Source: Arenibaculum pallidiluteum (GTDB lineage Bacteria > Pseudomonadota > Alphaproteobacteria > Azospirillales > Azospirillaceae). Taken from it: 54,018 nucleotides of DNA. Location of the stretch: the NCBI RefSeq assembly GCF_017355985.1, contig NZ_JAFIQU010000029.1:1-54018 (forward strand), in the 5' to 3' direction. Position 1 is the stretch's first letter, and each line of letters opens with the position of its first letter. The notes beneath the pieces are model-generated. The model was not told the origin of the DNA. It did not search any database and was given only the letters and a program-made list of their open reading frames with translations. The translations under genes and the position numbers were made by a program. Shown here one piece after another: positions 23,957 to 32,595 of this stretch.

Positions 23957-25699
23957 TCAGGCGTCCACGAGCGCGAAGCGGTCGACGTCCACCAGTCCCA
24001 TATCGGTGATCTTCAGATGCGGGATCACCGGCAGCGGCAGAAAGGCGAGCTGCAGGAAGGGCTCGGGCAGATCACAGCCCATGGCGCGCACGGTGGCGCG
24101 CAGGTCGTGGAGCCGTCGCTCGACCTCCTCATGGGCGAGATCGCTCATGAGCCCGGCGATGGGCAAGGCCATCTCGCCCACGACCTGGCCGTCGACCACA
24201 GCGACGAAGCCGCCCTGCAGATCGATAAGCCGGTTCACAGCCACGGCCATGTCCGCGTCCGAGGCCCCGACGACGGCGACGTTGTGACTGTCGTGCCCGA
24301 CCGACGATGCGAGTGCGCCCCGGCGGAGGCCGAAGCCCCGCACGAAACCGCGGCCGACGTTCCGGTTCACGCCGTGCCTTGCCAGCACGCAGACCTTGAG
24401 CATATCCGCCTCGGGATCCGGTAGCCGCTCGCCGTTACGATACGGCAACGTAACGACCAGCTTCTCCGTCAGTATCTTTCCCGGAATGATCCCGATCGCC
24501 AGCCCGGTCGGGCCCGAAGCAGGCACCCGGAACACGCAGGGATCCACAGGATCGAGCTTCACCGACTGCAGCCCGACCGCCGGCACGGTCGGGCGGTCCG
24601 CAAAGGTCTCGGGGCCGACCGGACGGCCGTTGCGGATCACGCGCGCAACCCGGCAGTCGGCGAGGTCCTCGAGCAGCACGATGTCGGCGCGCTGCCCGGG
24701 GGCGATCAGCCCGCGGTCCGCCAGGCCGAAATGGCGCGCCGCCGACCAGGTCGCGGCCCGGTACACCGCCTCGACCGGCGCGCCGAGCCGGATGGCCTGC
24801 CGGATCAGGTGGTCCAGATGCCCTTCCTCGCTGATGTCCAGCGGGTTGCGGTCATCCGTGCAGAAACCCAGGAAGGGCGCCGTTCCCACGTCGATCAGGG
24901 ATGCCAGCGCGGCCACGTCCTTGGAAACGGTCCCGTCGCGGATCAGAACCTGCATGCCCTTGCGCAGCTTCTCCCGGGCCTCGTCCAGCCCGGTGGTCTC
25001 GTGGCAGTTGCGGACGCCGCAGGACAGGTAGGCGTTGAGCTCGCGCCCCGAGAGAAGCGGGCTGTGACCGTCGACATGCCGATCGGCGAAGGCCACGAGC
25101 TTGTCGAGCACGGCGGGATCCTTGTTGAGGACACCCGGGAAATTCATGAACTCGGCCAGCCCGATGACCTGGGGGTGGTCGCGGTAGCGCAAGAGGTCCG
25201 CCGCGTCCAGCCTTGCGCCCGCGGTCTCCAGTTCGGTCGCCGGCACGCAGGACGAAAGCTGCACCCGCAGATCCAGGGCCATGCGCCCCGCGCTGTCCAG
25301 GAAGTACTCCAGTCCCGCCGCGCCGAGCACGTTGCAGATCTCGTGCGGGTCGCAGACTGCCGTGGTGGTGCCGCGCGGCAGCACGCAGCGGTCGAACTCC
25401 GACGGCGTCACCAGCGTGCTCTCGCAATGAACGTGGGTGTCGATGAAGCCGGGAACGGCGACCAGCCCGCGGCCATCGATCTCCACTGTGCCGTCATAGC
25501 GGTCGTAGGTTCCGACGATCCGGTCGCCGCAGACGGCGATGTCGCTCTCGGCGATCTCGCCCGTGGCTACGTTCAGGAACCGCGTGTTCTTGATGACCAG
25601 GTCGGCGCGCCCGCGGCCCATGGCCTGATCGATCCGCCGCTCCAGCTCGGCCCTGGTGGGCCCTGCGGCGTCGGATGTCGCCGAGGCAGTGCCGGTCAT
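23957..25699 (-). CDS. ade: adenine deaminase
   Basis: A 580-residue amidohydrolase-superfamily enzyme, full length for the Ade/AdeC group, which converts adenine to hypoxanthine and ammonia. Strand-1 metal ligands are in PGFIDTHVHCESTLVTP (about residue 90), followed by GTTTAVCDPHEICNVLG, GLAEFMNFPGV (the Glu bridging region), DGHSPLLSG, and the catalytic Asp in FCTDDRNPLDI. The C-terminal half has RGALASSVGHDSHNVAVVGA and the typical ending. Start ATG at 25699 is the first in the frame and leaves a short extra N-terminal tail. It works in purine salvage in the cytoplasm. It is divergent from the bactofilin gene; no other purine genes adjoin. Confidence 0.96.
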   Translation of the reverse strand: MTGTASATSDAAGPTRAELERRIDQAMGRGRADLVIKNTRFLNVATGEIAESDIAVCGDRIVGTYDRYDGTVEIDGRGLVAVPGFIDTHVHCESTLVTPSEFDRCVLPRGTTTAVCDPHEICNVLGAAGLEYFLDSAGRMALDLRVQLSSCVPATELETAGARLDAADLLRYRDHPQVIGLAEFMNFPGVLNKDPAVLDKLVAFADRHVDGHSPLLSGRELNAYLSCGVRNCHETTGLDEAREKLRKGMQVLIRDGTVSKDVAALASLIDVGTAPFLGFCTDDRNPLDISEEGHLDHLIRQAIRLGAPVEAVYRAATWSAARHFGLADRGLIAPGQRADIVLLEDLADCRVARVIRNGRPVGPETFADRPTVPAVGLQSVKLDPVDPCVFRVPASGPTGLAIGIIPGKILTEKLVVTLPYRNGERLPDPEADMLKVCVLARHGVNRNVGRGFVRGFGLRRGALASSVGHDSHNVAVVGASDADMAVAVNRLIDLQGGFVAVVDGQVVGEMALPIAGLMSDLAHEEVERRLHDLRATVRAMGCDLPEPFLQLAFLPLPVIPHLKITDMGLVDVDRFALVDA

Positions 25700-25885
25700 G
25701 GATCCCCCTCCCCGCTGGCTTTGCCGGAAGTTTAAACCCAGGTGGACTTCGGGATCAGCCCCTTCCGCGGCTGGCGATGGAACCGCAGGCCGATTTCACC
25801 CGCACGGCACGATGGATTTCTCCAACGCAACGCGGCCCTTGGCTTCTTTCCTACAGATTCAAAGTTTCTCTCTAAAGTAGCAAAC

Positions 25886-26362
25886 ATGGCGGGTAGCGCC
25901 GCCCTTCCGAAGCTGGTCGTTCCGATACGCCCCCTGCAGATGCTGCGGCTCGACGCCGGCCGCCGCCAGCCCGAGGCTGTGACGGAGGAGCCGACAGGCG
26001 CATCGCAGCCCTTCCCATCGAAACGCCGGCTGTTCATCGGCCGCGAGATCGTCCTGTCGGGCGAGCTTACCAATTGCGAGCTGCTGTCGGTCGAAGGAAC
26101 CGTCGTCCTGCGGCTCCGCAAGGGCGGCACCCTCGAGATCGCCGAAGGCGGATGCTTCCGCGGCCATTCCGAGGTCGAGGATGCCGAGATCCGCGGCCGG
26201 CTCGAAGGAGAGCTGGTGGTCCGCGGAACGCTGAGGCTGCGCCCGAGCGGCAGGATCAGCGGGCACATCCGTTGCGGATGCATCGAGGTCGAGAAGGGCG
26301 GCCAAGTAAGCGGCGTGATCGAGATCCTGGGCAGGGGCGATCCCGCGAAGACGGCGGGCTGA
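25886..26362 (+). CDS. bactofilin (polymer-forming cytoskeletal protein)
   Basis: A 158-residue protein. The core from about residue 45 to 145 is a bactofilin beta-helix: LFIGREIVLSGELTNCELLS, then GHSEVEDAEIRGRLEGELVV, LRPSGRISGHIRCGCIEVEK and GGQVSGVIEI, with the regular hydrophobic-Gly repeat of the family. N- and C-terminal tails are proline-rich and unstructured, as usual. Bactofilins polymerise without nucleotide and act as scaffolds for cell-wall enzymes, stalks or chromosome segregation proteins. Start ATG 25886 chosen because upstream codons are non-homologous; the AT-rich TCTCTCTAAAGTAGCAAAC before it probably includes the ribosome binding and promoter region. No peptidase gene (common partner) is adjacent. 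Confidence 0.88.
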   Translation: MAGSAALPKLVVPIRPLQMLRLDAGRRQPEAVTEEPTGASQPFPSKRRLFIGREIVLSGELTNCELLSVEGTVVLRLRKGGTLEIAEGGCFRGHSEVEDAEIRGRLEGELVVRGTLRLRPSGRISGHIRCGCIEVEKGGQVSGVIEILGRGDPAKTAG

Positions 26363-26416
26363 GCAGCCGCCTCCCATCCCCGCGGCCAGTCCCGCTGCCG
26401 ATCGGCGCGAGCCGCC

Positions 26417-27418
26417 CTACCCCCAGAGCTCCGTCCCGGCCGGGTAGACGGTGGAACCGTCGTAGCGCAGGCCCGGCTCCCGGTCGCGCGCCAGCAGCAG
26501 CGGCCCGTCCAGGTCGACAAAGCGCGCCCCTTGGGCGACCAGCAGGCCGGGCGCCATGGCCAGCGAAGTCCCGACCATGCAGCCGACCATCACCGCGAAG
26601 CCCGCCTCCTCCGCCGCGCGCTTGAGCGCCAGCGCCTCCGTCAGCCCCCCGGTCTTGTCGAGCTTCACGTTGACGAGCTGGTACTTGCCCCGGAGCCCTT
26701 CGAGCGAGGCGCGGTCATGGCAGCTCTCGTCGGCGCCCAGCGGCACCGGGCAGTGATAGCCCAGTAGCGCGTCGTCGGCCCCGGCAGGCAGCGGCTGCTC
26801 GATCAGTTCGACGCCGAGCTCGGCAAGGGCCGGGGCGAAGCGGTCGAGCAGGTCGATGCTCCAGGCCTCGTTGGCATCGACGACCAGCCGCGCGCGGGGC
26901 GCGTTGGCGCGCACCGCGCGGACCCGCTCGACGTCTCCCTCTCCGGTCAGCTTCAGCTTCAGGAGCGGCCGGTCCGCCGCCGCGCGAGCCGCCTCGGCCA
27001 TGTTCTCGACCGTATCGACCGACAGCGTGAAGGCGGTGGTCACCGGCCCCGGCGGCCCGTCCATGTCGGCGAGCTCCCAGACCGGCTGTCCCGTCAGCTT
27101 GGCCGCAAGGTCCCAGAGCGCGCAGTCGACCGCGTTGCGCGCCGCACCCGGCGGCAGGGCCTTCTGGAGCGCCGCCCAGTCGAGGCCCGAGGCCACGGCC
27201 TCGGCCAGGGATTCGATCTGGGCGACGACGCCGTCCACGGTCTCGCCGTAGCGGGCATAGGGCACGCATTCGCCGCGCCCGACGACCTGGTCGTCGCGGA
27301 TCTCTGCGACCACCACCTCAGCCTCGGTCCGCGCCCCGCGCGAGATGCGGAAGACGCCGCGGATCGGGAACTTCTCGCGGCGGACGGTCAGAGTCCGCCG
27401 GGCAGTCGGCACGGCCAT
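26417..27418 (-). CDS. dgcA: enolase-superfamily N-acyl-amino-acid racemase/dipeptide epimerase, DgcA type
   Basis: A 333-residue member of the muconate-lactonising subgroup. The catalytic Lys pair is in RPLLKLKLTGEGD (about 155), metal ligands are Asp in LVVDANEAW, Glu in LIEQPL and Asp in GADESCHD, and the second Lys is in LVNVKLDKTGG (about 258). These residues define the dipeptide epimerase/N-acetyl-glutamate racemase group. It lies directly downstream of dgcN (11-base gap), which in the described pathway makes N-acetyl-D-glutamate that DgcA converts to N-acetyl-L-glutamate. L-Ala-D/L-Glu epimerase in peptidoglycan recycling is the alternative. Start ATG at 27418. Confidence 0.87.
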   Translation of the reverse strand: MAVPTARRTLTVRREKFPIRGVFRISRGARTEAEVVVAEIRDDQVVGRGECVPYARYGETVDGVVAQIESLAEAVASGLDWAALQKALPPGAARNAVDCALWDLAAKLTGQPVWELADMDGPPGPVTTAFTLSVDTVENMAEAARAAADRPLLKLKLTGEGDVERVRAVRANAPRARLVVDANEAWSIDLLDRFAPALAELGVELIEQPLPAGADDALLGYHCPVPLGADESCHDRASLEGLRGKYQLVNVKLDKTGGLTEALALKRAAEEAGFAVMVGCMVGTSLAMAPGLLVAQGARFVDLDGPLLLARDREPGLRYDGSTVYPAGTELWG

Positions 27419-27429
27419 CTCGCCCCCGC

Positions 27430-28428
27430 TCAGCGCAGCGCGTCGACGATCGGGCCGACCCCGGTGCGCACCGGGTCGGCACAGGGCAGCCCCAGCTCGC
27501 GTCCGGTCCGGGCGATCAGCTCGAGGGCCGCGGCCTCGTCGAGCGCGGCCGTGTTGAGGCTGATCCCGACGACGCGGGCCTCGGGGTTCGTGACGCGCGC
27601 CGCCTGCTCGTGCACGGCGATGCAGGTCCGGAGGTCGGGAACCGGGCGCCCCGGCAGGCCGCGCATGTGCGGGCGCGCGGGCTCGTGGCACATCACCAGA
27701 GCGTCGGGCTGGCTGCCATGCACGAGCCCCAGCGTCACCCCCGCATAGGAAGGGTGCAGGAGCGATGCCTGGCCTTCGACCACGTCCCAATGGTCGGGAT
27801 CGGCGGCCGGCGTCAGCCATTCGACCGCGCCGGAGACGAAGTCGGACACCACGGCGTCGATCGAGACGCCGTCACCCGAGATCAGGATCCCGGTCTGGCC
27901 GGTCGCGCGGAAATCCGCCTTCATGCCGCGGCGGCGCATCTCGGCTTCCAGCGCCAGCGCCGTGAACATCTTCCCGATGGAGCAGTCGGTCCCCACCGTC
28001 AGCAGCCGCTTCCCCGGGCGGCGTGCGCCGGTGCCGATGTCGAAGGTGCGGTTGGGATGGCGCACGTCGAAGATCTGGCGGCCCAGGGTCTCGGCCTTGT
28101 CGCGCACGACGGCGATGTCCGCGACCTTGTTGTGCAGGCCGCTGGCGATGTCGAGCCCAAGCTCCAGCGCGCGAACCATGGTTTCGGTCCAGGTGTCGGC
28201 GATGCGCCCGCCGCGGTTGGCGACGCCGATCACAAGGGTTCGCGCGCCGCGCGCCACGGCCTCGTCCAAGGTGGTGTCGGGAAGGCCCACATCGGCCTTG
28301 CACCCCGGCAGCCTGAGCTGGCCCAGGCACCAGTCGGGGCGCCAGCGGGCGATGCCGTCGGCGACCTTGGCGGCGAGCTGGTCCGGCGCATCGCCGAGGA
28401 AAAGCAGATAGGGATGAGCGATCGACAC
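27430..28428 (-). CDS. dgcN: D-glutamate N-acetyltransferase DgcN (DUF1611 family)
   Basis: A 332-residue DUF1611 protein. It has the family's N-terminal Rossmann-like half with LVIGVANRGGRIADTW, and a P-loop-like segment LLTVGTDCSIGKMFTALALE (about 140) where GTDxxIGK is diagnostic; then FRATGQTGILISGDGVSIDA and VVEGQASLLHPSYAGVTLGL. DgcN acetylates D-glutamate and, with the adjacent DgcA, lets bacteria use D-glutamate as a carbon and nitrogen source. The pair is transcribed leftward as a two-gene operon. I recognise the family and pairing from the literature; no activity can be proved from sequence. Confidence 0.88.
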   Translation of the reverse strand: MSIAHPYLLFLGDAPDQLAAKVADGIARWRPDWCLGQLRLPGCKADVGLPDTTLDEAVARGARTLVIGVANRGGRIADTWTETMVRALELGLDIASGLHNKVADIAVVRDKAETLGRQIFDVRHPNRTFDIGTGARRPGKRLLTVGTDCSIGKMFTALALEAEMRRRGMKADFRATGQTGILISGDGVSIDAVVSDFVSGAVEWLTPAADPDHWDVVEGQASLLHPSYAGVTLGLVHGSQPDALVMCHEPARPHMRGLPGRPVPDLRTCIAVHEQAARVTNPEARVVGISLNTAALDEAAALELIARTGRELGLPCADPVRTGVGPIVDALR

Positions 28429-28527
28429 GACTTCCTCCGAGCGGGGTCGGCCGATCTTACCGGCTCCGGCGGGGCCCGCAAGCTGCAGTACCGGGTACCC
28501 GGCCGCGATGCCGCGGGCGGGCGGACC

Positions 28528-28845
28528 TCAGCGCCGGAGCGCCGGGTTCGACGGCGTCTCCAACAGCACGCTGCCGTCCACGGGATCCCGATAGGGGCCG
28601 GGCTGCGGTGAGACGGAGGGACGGTCCAGCGCGCCGCGTTCGGTGCGCCGTTCCATCAGGTCACGCCGGCCCGTGGAATCCAGATTGCCGCCGAGCGATC
28701 GGCGGTCGAGCTCCTGGATCTGGCCGCCGAGCCGGTCCTTGTGGAAGCCTCGGTTCAGCGACCCGGGATCGGGCGCCTGGGCCTGCGCTGGCCCAATCGC
28801 GATGACGGCGAGCAGCGCCGTGACGGAAATCAGGGTCCGGACCAT
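28528..28845 (-). CDS. small secreted hypothetical protein
   Basis: A 105-residue protein with a signal peptide (MVRTLISVTALLAVIAIGPA, cleavage after AQA). The mature part is polar and rich in Arg, Asp, Pro and Gly (GFHKDRLGGQIQELDRRSLG, then PGPYRDPVDGSVLLETPSNP) with no predicted fold that I recognise; it is probably disordered. Start ATG 28845 is chosen for the signal peptide. It lies between the min genes and dgcN on the same strand with about 100-base gaps on each side, so it is probably its own unit. No family is recognised. Confidence 0.65.
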   Translation of the reverse strand: MVRTLISVTALLAVIAIGPAQAQAPDPGSLNRGFHKDRLGGQIQELDRRSLGGNLDSTGRRDLMERRTERGALDRPSVSPQPGPYRDPVDGSVLLETPSNPALRR

Positions 28846-28947
28846 TTCAAGACCTTCGGATCGGGGGTGCACCGGCCCGCTGCCGTTGCCCGCCCCACAT
28901 CCTGTCAATCGCGCGGAGGCCCGGATCGTTCCGCGCGGGGTGTGCCT

Positions 28948-29256
28948 TCAGGCCGGCCGGACACCGCCCCCGGCCGCGGCCTGACGGCGACGCTGGGCGG
29001 CGACCGCCGGCGGCGGCAGCTCGATGTTCACCTCGAGCGTCGAGAAGTCGCCGCCACGCTCGAGCTTCACCTCGACCTTGTCCTCGTCGATCCGGACGTA
29101 TTTCTTGATCACGTCCAGCAGCTCCTTCTGGAGCATGGGCAGGTAGTCGGGGCTGGAGCCGGCGCCGCGCTCGTGGGCGAGCACGATCTGCAGCCGCTCC
29201 TTGGCCTCCTCGGCGACGGTCTTCTTCTGGGTGCGGAAGAAGTTGAAGATGCTCAT
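28948..29256 (-). CDS. minE: cell division topological specificity factor MinE
   Basis: A 102-residue MinE of usual length. It begins [20 protein letters not shown], the membrane-targeting and MinD-binding region, followed by [11 protein letters not shown] (contact helix) and the dimerisation domain [20 protein letters not shown]. It displaces MinC from MinD and stimulates its ATPase, driving pole-to-pole oscillation. Its ATG overlaps the minD stop by four bases. The C-terminal tail ([15 protein letters not shown]) is longer than in E. coli, common in alphaproteobacteria. Last gene of the minCDE operon. Confidence 0.95.
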   Translation of the reverse strand: MSIFNFFRTQKKTVAEEAKERLQIVLAHERGAGSSPDYLPMLQKELLDVIKKYVRIDEDKVEVKLERGGDFSTLEVNIELPPPAVAAQRRRQAAAGGGVRPA

Positions 29257-30068
29257 GCGGTCCTCCGGAGGAGGCGGTCCAGCAGGCCCTTCTTCTCGGG
29301 CTTCATGAAGCGGTGCTCGACCGTCTCGCCCAGGAAGCGGGCGACCGCGTCCAGGTAGGCCTGGCCGGCATTGCTCTTCTCGTCCAGGATCACCGGCATG
29401 CCGACGTTGCTCGCGCGCAGCACGGCGGGGCTCTCGGGCACGACGCCCAGCAGCGGGATCGCCAGGATCTCCAGCACGTCCTCGACCTTCAGCATGTCGC
29501 CGCGCTCGACCCGCTCCGGGTCGTAGCGGGTCAGCAGAAGGTGCTCCTGCACGGGCTCCTGGTTCTTCTCGGCGCGGCGCGACTTGGAAGCGAGGACGCC
29601 GAGGATGCGGTCGCTGTCGCGCACCGAGGAAACCTCGGGGTTGGTCACGACGATCGCATGGTCGGCGAAGTAGAGCGCCATCAGGGCGCCCTTTTCGATG
29701 CCGGCCGGGCTGTCGCAGATGATGTAGTCGAATTCCTTCTTCAGCTCGTCCAGCACCTTCTCGACGCCGTCGCGGCTCAGCGCGTCCTTGTCGCGGGTCT
29801 GGCTGGTCGGAAGGATGAACAGGTTCTCGACCCGCTTGTCCTTGATCAGCGCCTGGTTGAGCTTCGCCTCGCCATTGATGACGTTGATAAAGTCGAATAC
29901 GACGCGCCGCTCGCATCCCATGATCAGGTCGAGGTTGCGCAGGCCCACGTCGAAGTCGACCACGACCGTCTTGAAGCCGCGCAGGGCGAGGCCGGTCGCG
30001 AAAGCGGCGCTGGAGGTGGTCTTGCCCACGCCGCCCTTGCCCGACGTCATGACGATTACCTTGGCCAA
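29253..30068 (-). CDS. minD: septum site-determining protein MinD
   Basis: A 271-residue ParA/MinD-family ATPase. The deviant Walker A is [20 protein letters not shown], switch I is [16 protein letters not shown], switch II contains [19 protein letters not shown]. The C-terminus [14 protein letters not shown] is the amphipathic membrane-targeting helix. It binds the inner membrane in the ATP state and recruits MinC to block Z-ring assembly away from midcell. It follows minC (46-base gap) and overlaps minE. The sequence is intact, so in this strain the Min system depends on whether the upstream minC is expressed. Confidence 0.97.
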   Translation of the reverse strand: MAKVIVMTSGKGGVGKTTSSAAFATGLALRGFKTVVVDFDVGLRNLDLIMGCERRVVFDFINVINGEAKLNQALIKDKRVENLFILPTSQTRDKDALSRDGVEKVLDELKKEFDYIICDSPAGIEKGALMALYFADHAIVVTNPEVSSVRDSDRILGVLASKSRRAEKNQEPVQEHLLLTRYDPERVERGDMLKVEDVLEILAIPLLGVVPESPAVLRASNVGMPVILDEKSNAGQAYLDAVARFLGETVEHRFMKPEKKGLLDRLLRRTA

Positions 30069-30114
30069 GGAAGCTTCTCCATCTCGCTATGGTTGTTGCC
30101 TGACACGCCGCCCG

Positions 30115-31063
30115 TCAGCCCAACGGGTCAATCCTGAGATAGCCTTCGTCCAGCCAGATCTGGACCGGCTTGCGCTGCACTGCCGGGTCCATGTCTTCGC
30201 TGATCCTGTAGAGCCCCGCGATGGACACCATCTCGGCCTCGAGGCTCTGGCAGAAGATGCGGGCGTTCCGGTCGCCCGACAGCCCCGCCAGCGCACGGCC
30301 GCGCAATGGACCATAGACGTGGATGTTGCCGTCGGCCAGCAATTCGGCCCCGGGGCTGACCGGCCCCAGGACGACAAGGTCGCCCCTGGCCGCATAGACC
30401 TGGCGGCCGGACCGGATCGGCTCCGAGACGACGAGTGCGCGGGCCGCATCCCCCGAGGGCTGGGGCATCGCCACGGGAGCCGCCGCCACGGGAGCCGTCG
30501 CGACGGCTCCCGTGGCGGCCGCGGCGGGGCGCCGGCTTGTGGGGCGGGGGCGCCGCCCCGGCCCCCCCCCCCCGGGGCCCCGCCGCGCCGCCCCCCGGGG
30601 CGGCCGCGGCGGCCGCCGTCTTGGGCGGCATGGGATCGGTGGGCGCACGGCCGGGCGCCAAGCCGAATCGCCCGCCCTCGACCGGCTGGCGCGGCGCCAC
30701 CGGCGCCTCGGCTTCGACGCGGCCCGGGCGCCCCGCAGGGATCGTGGGCAGCCCGGCCTCGTCCAGGGCCAGGCGCTGCATCTCCGGCGTGCCGCCCTGG
30801 ACGGCGACCGGCAGCAGCCCGTGCGAGCGTAGGGTGACCACGAAATCCAGCAGATCCAGGGCGGCCGGGTCGGCGATCTCGTCGAGATCCAGCACGACCG
30901 GGGCGTTCCGGAAGAAGTTCGGCGCCTGCCGGATCTTGTTCACGAGCTGGGGAAAGAAGCTGGGGTCGCCTGGCGCCGTTGCCTTCAGCACCATCATGGT
31001 GAAGCTGCCGCCCCGGAGCTGGAACGGAGCCTCGTGCTCGCTGACCTGACTGGCGTTCCTCAC
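30115..31063 (-). pseudogene. minC: septum site-determining protein MinC, frame broken at a 12-base homopolymer
   Basis: The N-terminal domain (FQLRGGSFTMMVLKATAPGD, then [20 protein letters not shown]) and the C-terminal beta-helix ([40 protein letters not shown], then [13 protein letters not shown]) are both clearly MinC but lie in different frames. The two frames meet in a Gly/Pro/Ala-rich linker at a run of 12 C on the plus strand (G on the coding strand), 30562-30573; removing one base joins them into one continuous protein of about 315 residues. Start is probably GTG at 31063, just upstream of the conserved PFQLRGGSFT. Either the read is off by one base in the homopolymer or the gene is naturally interrupted or slippage-variable. 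minD and minE downstream are intact, which favours a sequencing artefact or slippage. Confidence 0.85.
30562..30573. repeat. 12-base poly-C (poly-G on coding strand) tract in the minC linker
   Basis: Twelve consecutive C at 30562-30573, embedded in very GC-rich sequence within the MinC inter-domain linker. The reading frame is out of phase across it. Such tracts are prone both to polymerase slippage in cells and to miscounting by sequencers. Confidence 0.95.
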
Positions 31064-31267
31064 GACCCTCTTCCCGTGGCTGCGGCCGCGGCCCGGCCTG
31101 CCTTGGCCGGGCGGCTCAATACCGTCGGCAGACCCGCTTGTCCAGCACGCGCAGGGACGACGCACCTGGACGGCGCGCTCGTACGGTCAGCGATGATGAG
31201 GAGCGGAAACCCTACCAAACACTAGGAATGGTATCGCCCTGCCCGCTGATTCGCAAAGATTTTGATG

Positions 31268-31534
31268 TTACCCCTGCTCTTTGCGCCCCAAAAGGTCACG
31301 GCGCCGCGTCGCATATTCCGCTTCCCCGATCAGCCCGCGCCGATGCATCGCGTCCAGCGCCTGGATCGAGCGGCGCAGGTCGTCCGCGGCATCGCTCCCG
31401 CTCTCGGCGTCGGCAGCCGCGCCCGCGGCGCCGGGGGATGCGGCGGGGGTGCCGGCCGGACCGCCCGCGGGCTTCGGCTTCGTGCTGCGGCCGGGTTTCG
31501 CCGCCCCCCAGACGGGGATGAACTTTGGCGCCAT
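31268..31534 (-). CDS. SHOCT-domain protein
   Basis: An 88-residue protein. The N-terminal half is Pro/Ala/Gly-rich and probably disordered (MAPKFIPVWGAAKPGRSTKP), while the last 33 residues, DDLRRSIQALDAMHRRGLIG followed by EAEYATRRRDLLG, are a typical SHOCT (short C-terminal) helix pair, with the conserved L-x-x-G-x-I-x-x-x-E-(Y/F). SHOCT domains are thought to mediate oligomerisation. The ATG at 31534 follows GGAGG with ideal spacing. It is divergent from the phoH leader. Function unknown. Confidence 0.8.
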   Translation of the reverse strand: MAPKFIPVWGAAKPGRSTKPKPAGGPAGTPAASPGAAGAAADAESGSDAADDLRRSIQALDAMHRRGLIGEAEYATRRRDLLGRKEQG

Positions 31535-31599
31535 GGAACCTCCATATTTTGTGTGAATCTTTCGTGAGACCCCAAAATCTCCTGTAACCAAAAGAGGCC

Positions 31600-31799
31600 T
31601 TCGCCTATTGTACCAGAAGCGAGACGCCCTCGGAGGGAACGACGCCCGTGCCAGGAAGGACACTGTCCGATCCGACGCCGCCACCCGGCAGCCCAGGCAG
31701 CCGACCTTGCTCCTCCGCCGCGTTTTCGCATCGCACCTCCCGGTCACGGCCGGGGGGTTTTTTTGTGCCTGCTTTCGTCCCACGGTTGAGGAGAGCGAT
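31600..31799 (+). ncRNA. phoH leader or small RNA ending in a terminator
   Basis: No protein gene is supported between the SHOCT gene start (31534, minus) and phoH (31800, plus), yet a strong intrinsic terminator at 31736-31764 faces rightward in this stretch. A transcript starting somewhere near 31600 (a possible minus-ten TATTGT is at about 31603-31608) would therefore end 36 bases before phoH. It contains a CTCCTCCG segment that could bind ribosome binding sites. This is either a small RNA or a conditional terminator controlling phoH. The 5' end is a guess. Confidence 0.4.
31736..31764 (+). terminator. intrinsic terminator just upstream of phoH
   Basis: CCTCCCGG pairs with CCGGGGGG (one G-U pair) around TCACGG and is followed by seven T residues (31758-31764). 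It lies between the leader and the phoH ribosome binding site (GAGGAG near 31788), so it can either end an upstream small RNA or act as an attenuator. Confidence 0.8.
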
Positions 31800-32540
31800 A
31801 TGGCCAAGCGCCAGTCCAGAGCGATGCCAGTGACCAGCGGCGACTCCAAGGTGACCAGCCTCTTCTTCGAGCCCGCCGGCAACGGCTGGGATCCGGTCGA
31901 GGATCGGCGGGACCAGAGCTACGTGCGCACGGTCAAGCCCATGAGCGCCAACCAGAAGGACCTGATGGAGGCGATCGACGGGCACAACCTGGTGGTGGCG
32001 CTGGGGCCGGCGGGCACGGGCAAGACCTATCTGGCGATCAGCAAGGCGGTGGAGGCTCTCGAGGCGGGACGGGTGGACCGCATCGTGCTGTCGCGGCCCG
32101 CCATCGAGGCCGGCGAGAGCCTGGGCTTCCTGCCGGGCGACATGCACGAGAAGATGGCGCCCTACCTGCGCCCGCTCTACGACGCGCTGTCCGACCGCCT
32201 GGGCGGCAAGCGGCTGCGCTCGCTGCTCGCCGACGGCACCATCGAGATCGCGCCCGTCGCGTTCATGCGCGGGCGCACGCTGAACAATGCCTTCGTGGTG
32301 ATCGACGAGGCGCAGAACTGCACCTATCCGCAGATCAAGATGCTCCTGACGCGGCTGGGCTGGCACAGCACCATGGTGCTGACCGGCGATCCCGACCAGA
32401 GCGATCTGCTCGACGGGCTTTCCGGCCTGTCCGACATCGCCCGGCGCCTCGACACACTTCCCAACGTCTCGGTCGTCCGCCTGACCGAGCAGGACATCGT
32501 GCGCCATCCGCTGGTGGCCGAGATGCTGACGGTGCTGTAG
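31800..32540 (+). CDS. phoH: PhoH-like ATPase
   Basis: A 246-residue P-loop protein. Walker A is VVALGPAGTGKTYLAISKAV (about residue 62), the adjacent RIVLSRPAIEAGESLGFLPG is the family signature, Walker B is FVVIDEAQNCTYPQIKMLLT and the sensor is MVLTGDPDQSDLL. It lacks the extra N-terminal KH-like region of the longer PhoH form, so it resembles the shorter PhoH type also found in phages. PhoH proteins bind ATP and are linked to RNA metabolism; the exact role is unsettled. Start ATG 31800 has GAGGAG before it. A terminator lies directly upstream, implying read-through control. Confidence 0.92.
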   Translation: MAKRQSRAMPVTSGDSKVTSLFFEPAGNGWDPVEDRRDQSYVRTVKPMSANQKDLMEAIDGHNLVVALGPAGTGKTYLAISKAVEALEAGRVDRIVLSRPAIEAGESLGFLPGDMHEKMAPYLRPLYDALSDRLGGKRLRSLLADGTIEIAPVAFMRGRTLNNAFVVIDEAQNCTYPQIKMLLTRLGWHSTMVLTGDPDQSDLLDGLSGLSDIARRLDTLPNVSVVRLTEQDIVRHPLVAEMLTVL

Positions 32541-32547
32541 GTCCGAA

Positions 32548-32578
32548 GGCCCGCCCCCGCTCCCGCGGCGGGCGGGCC
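32548..32578. terminator. stem-loop between convergent phoH and nhaA
   Basis: GGCCCGCCC (32548-32556) pairs with GGGCGGGCC (32570-32578) around a C-rich loop, eight bases after the phoH stop and before the nhaA stop. No T tract; probable bidirectional 3'-end hairpin. Confidence 0.55.
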
Positions 32579-32595
32579 CCTTCCTCCGGCCCCCG

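Noticed and set aside
23637..24009. small open frames on both strands between the methyltransferase and ade genes
   Set aside because: No homology, weak starts and low-complexity translations; treated as intergenic.
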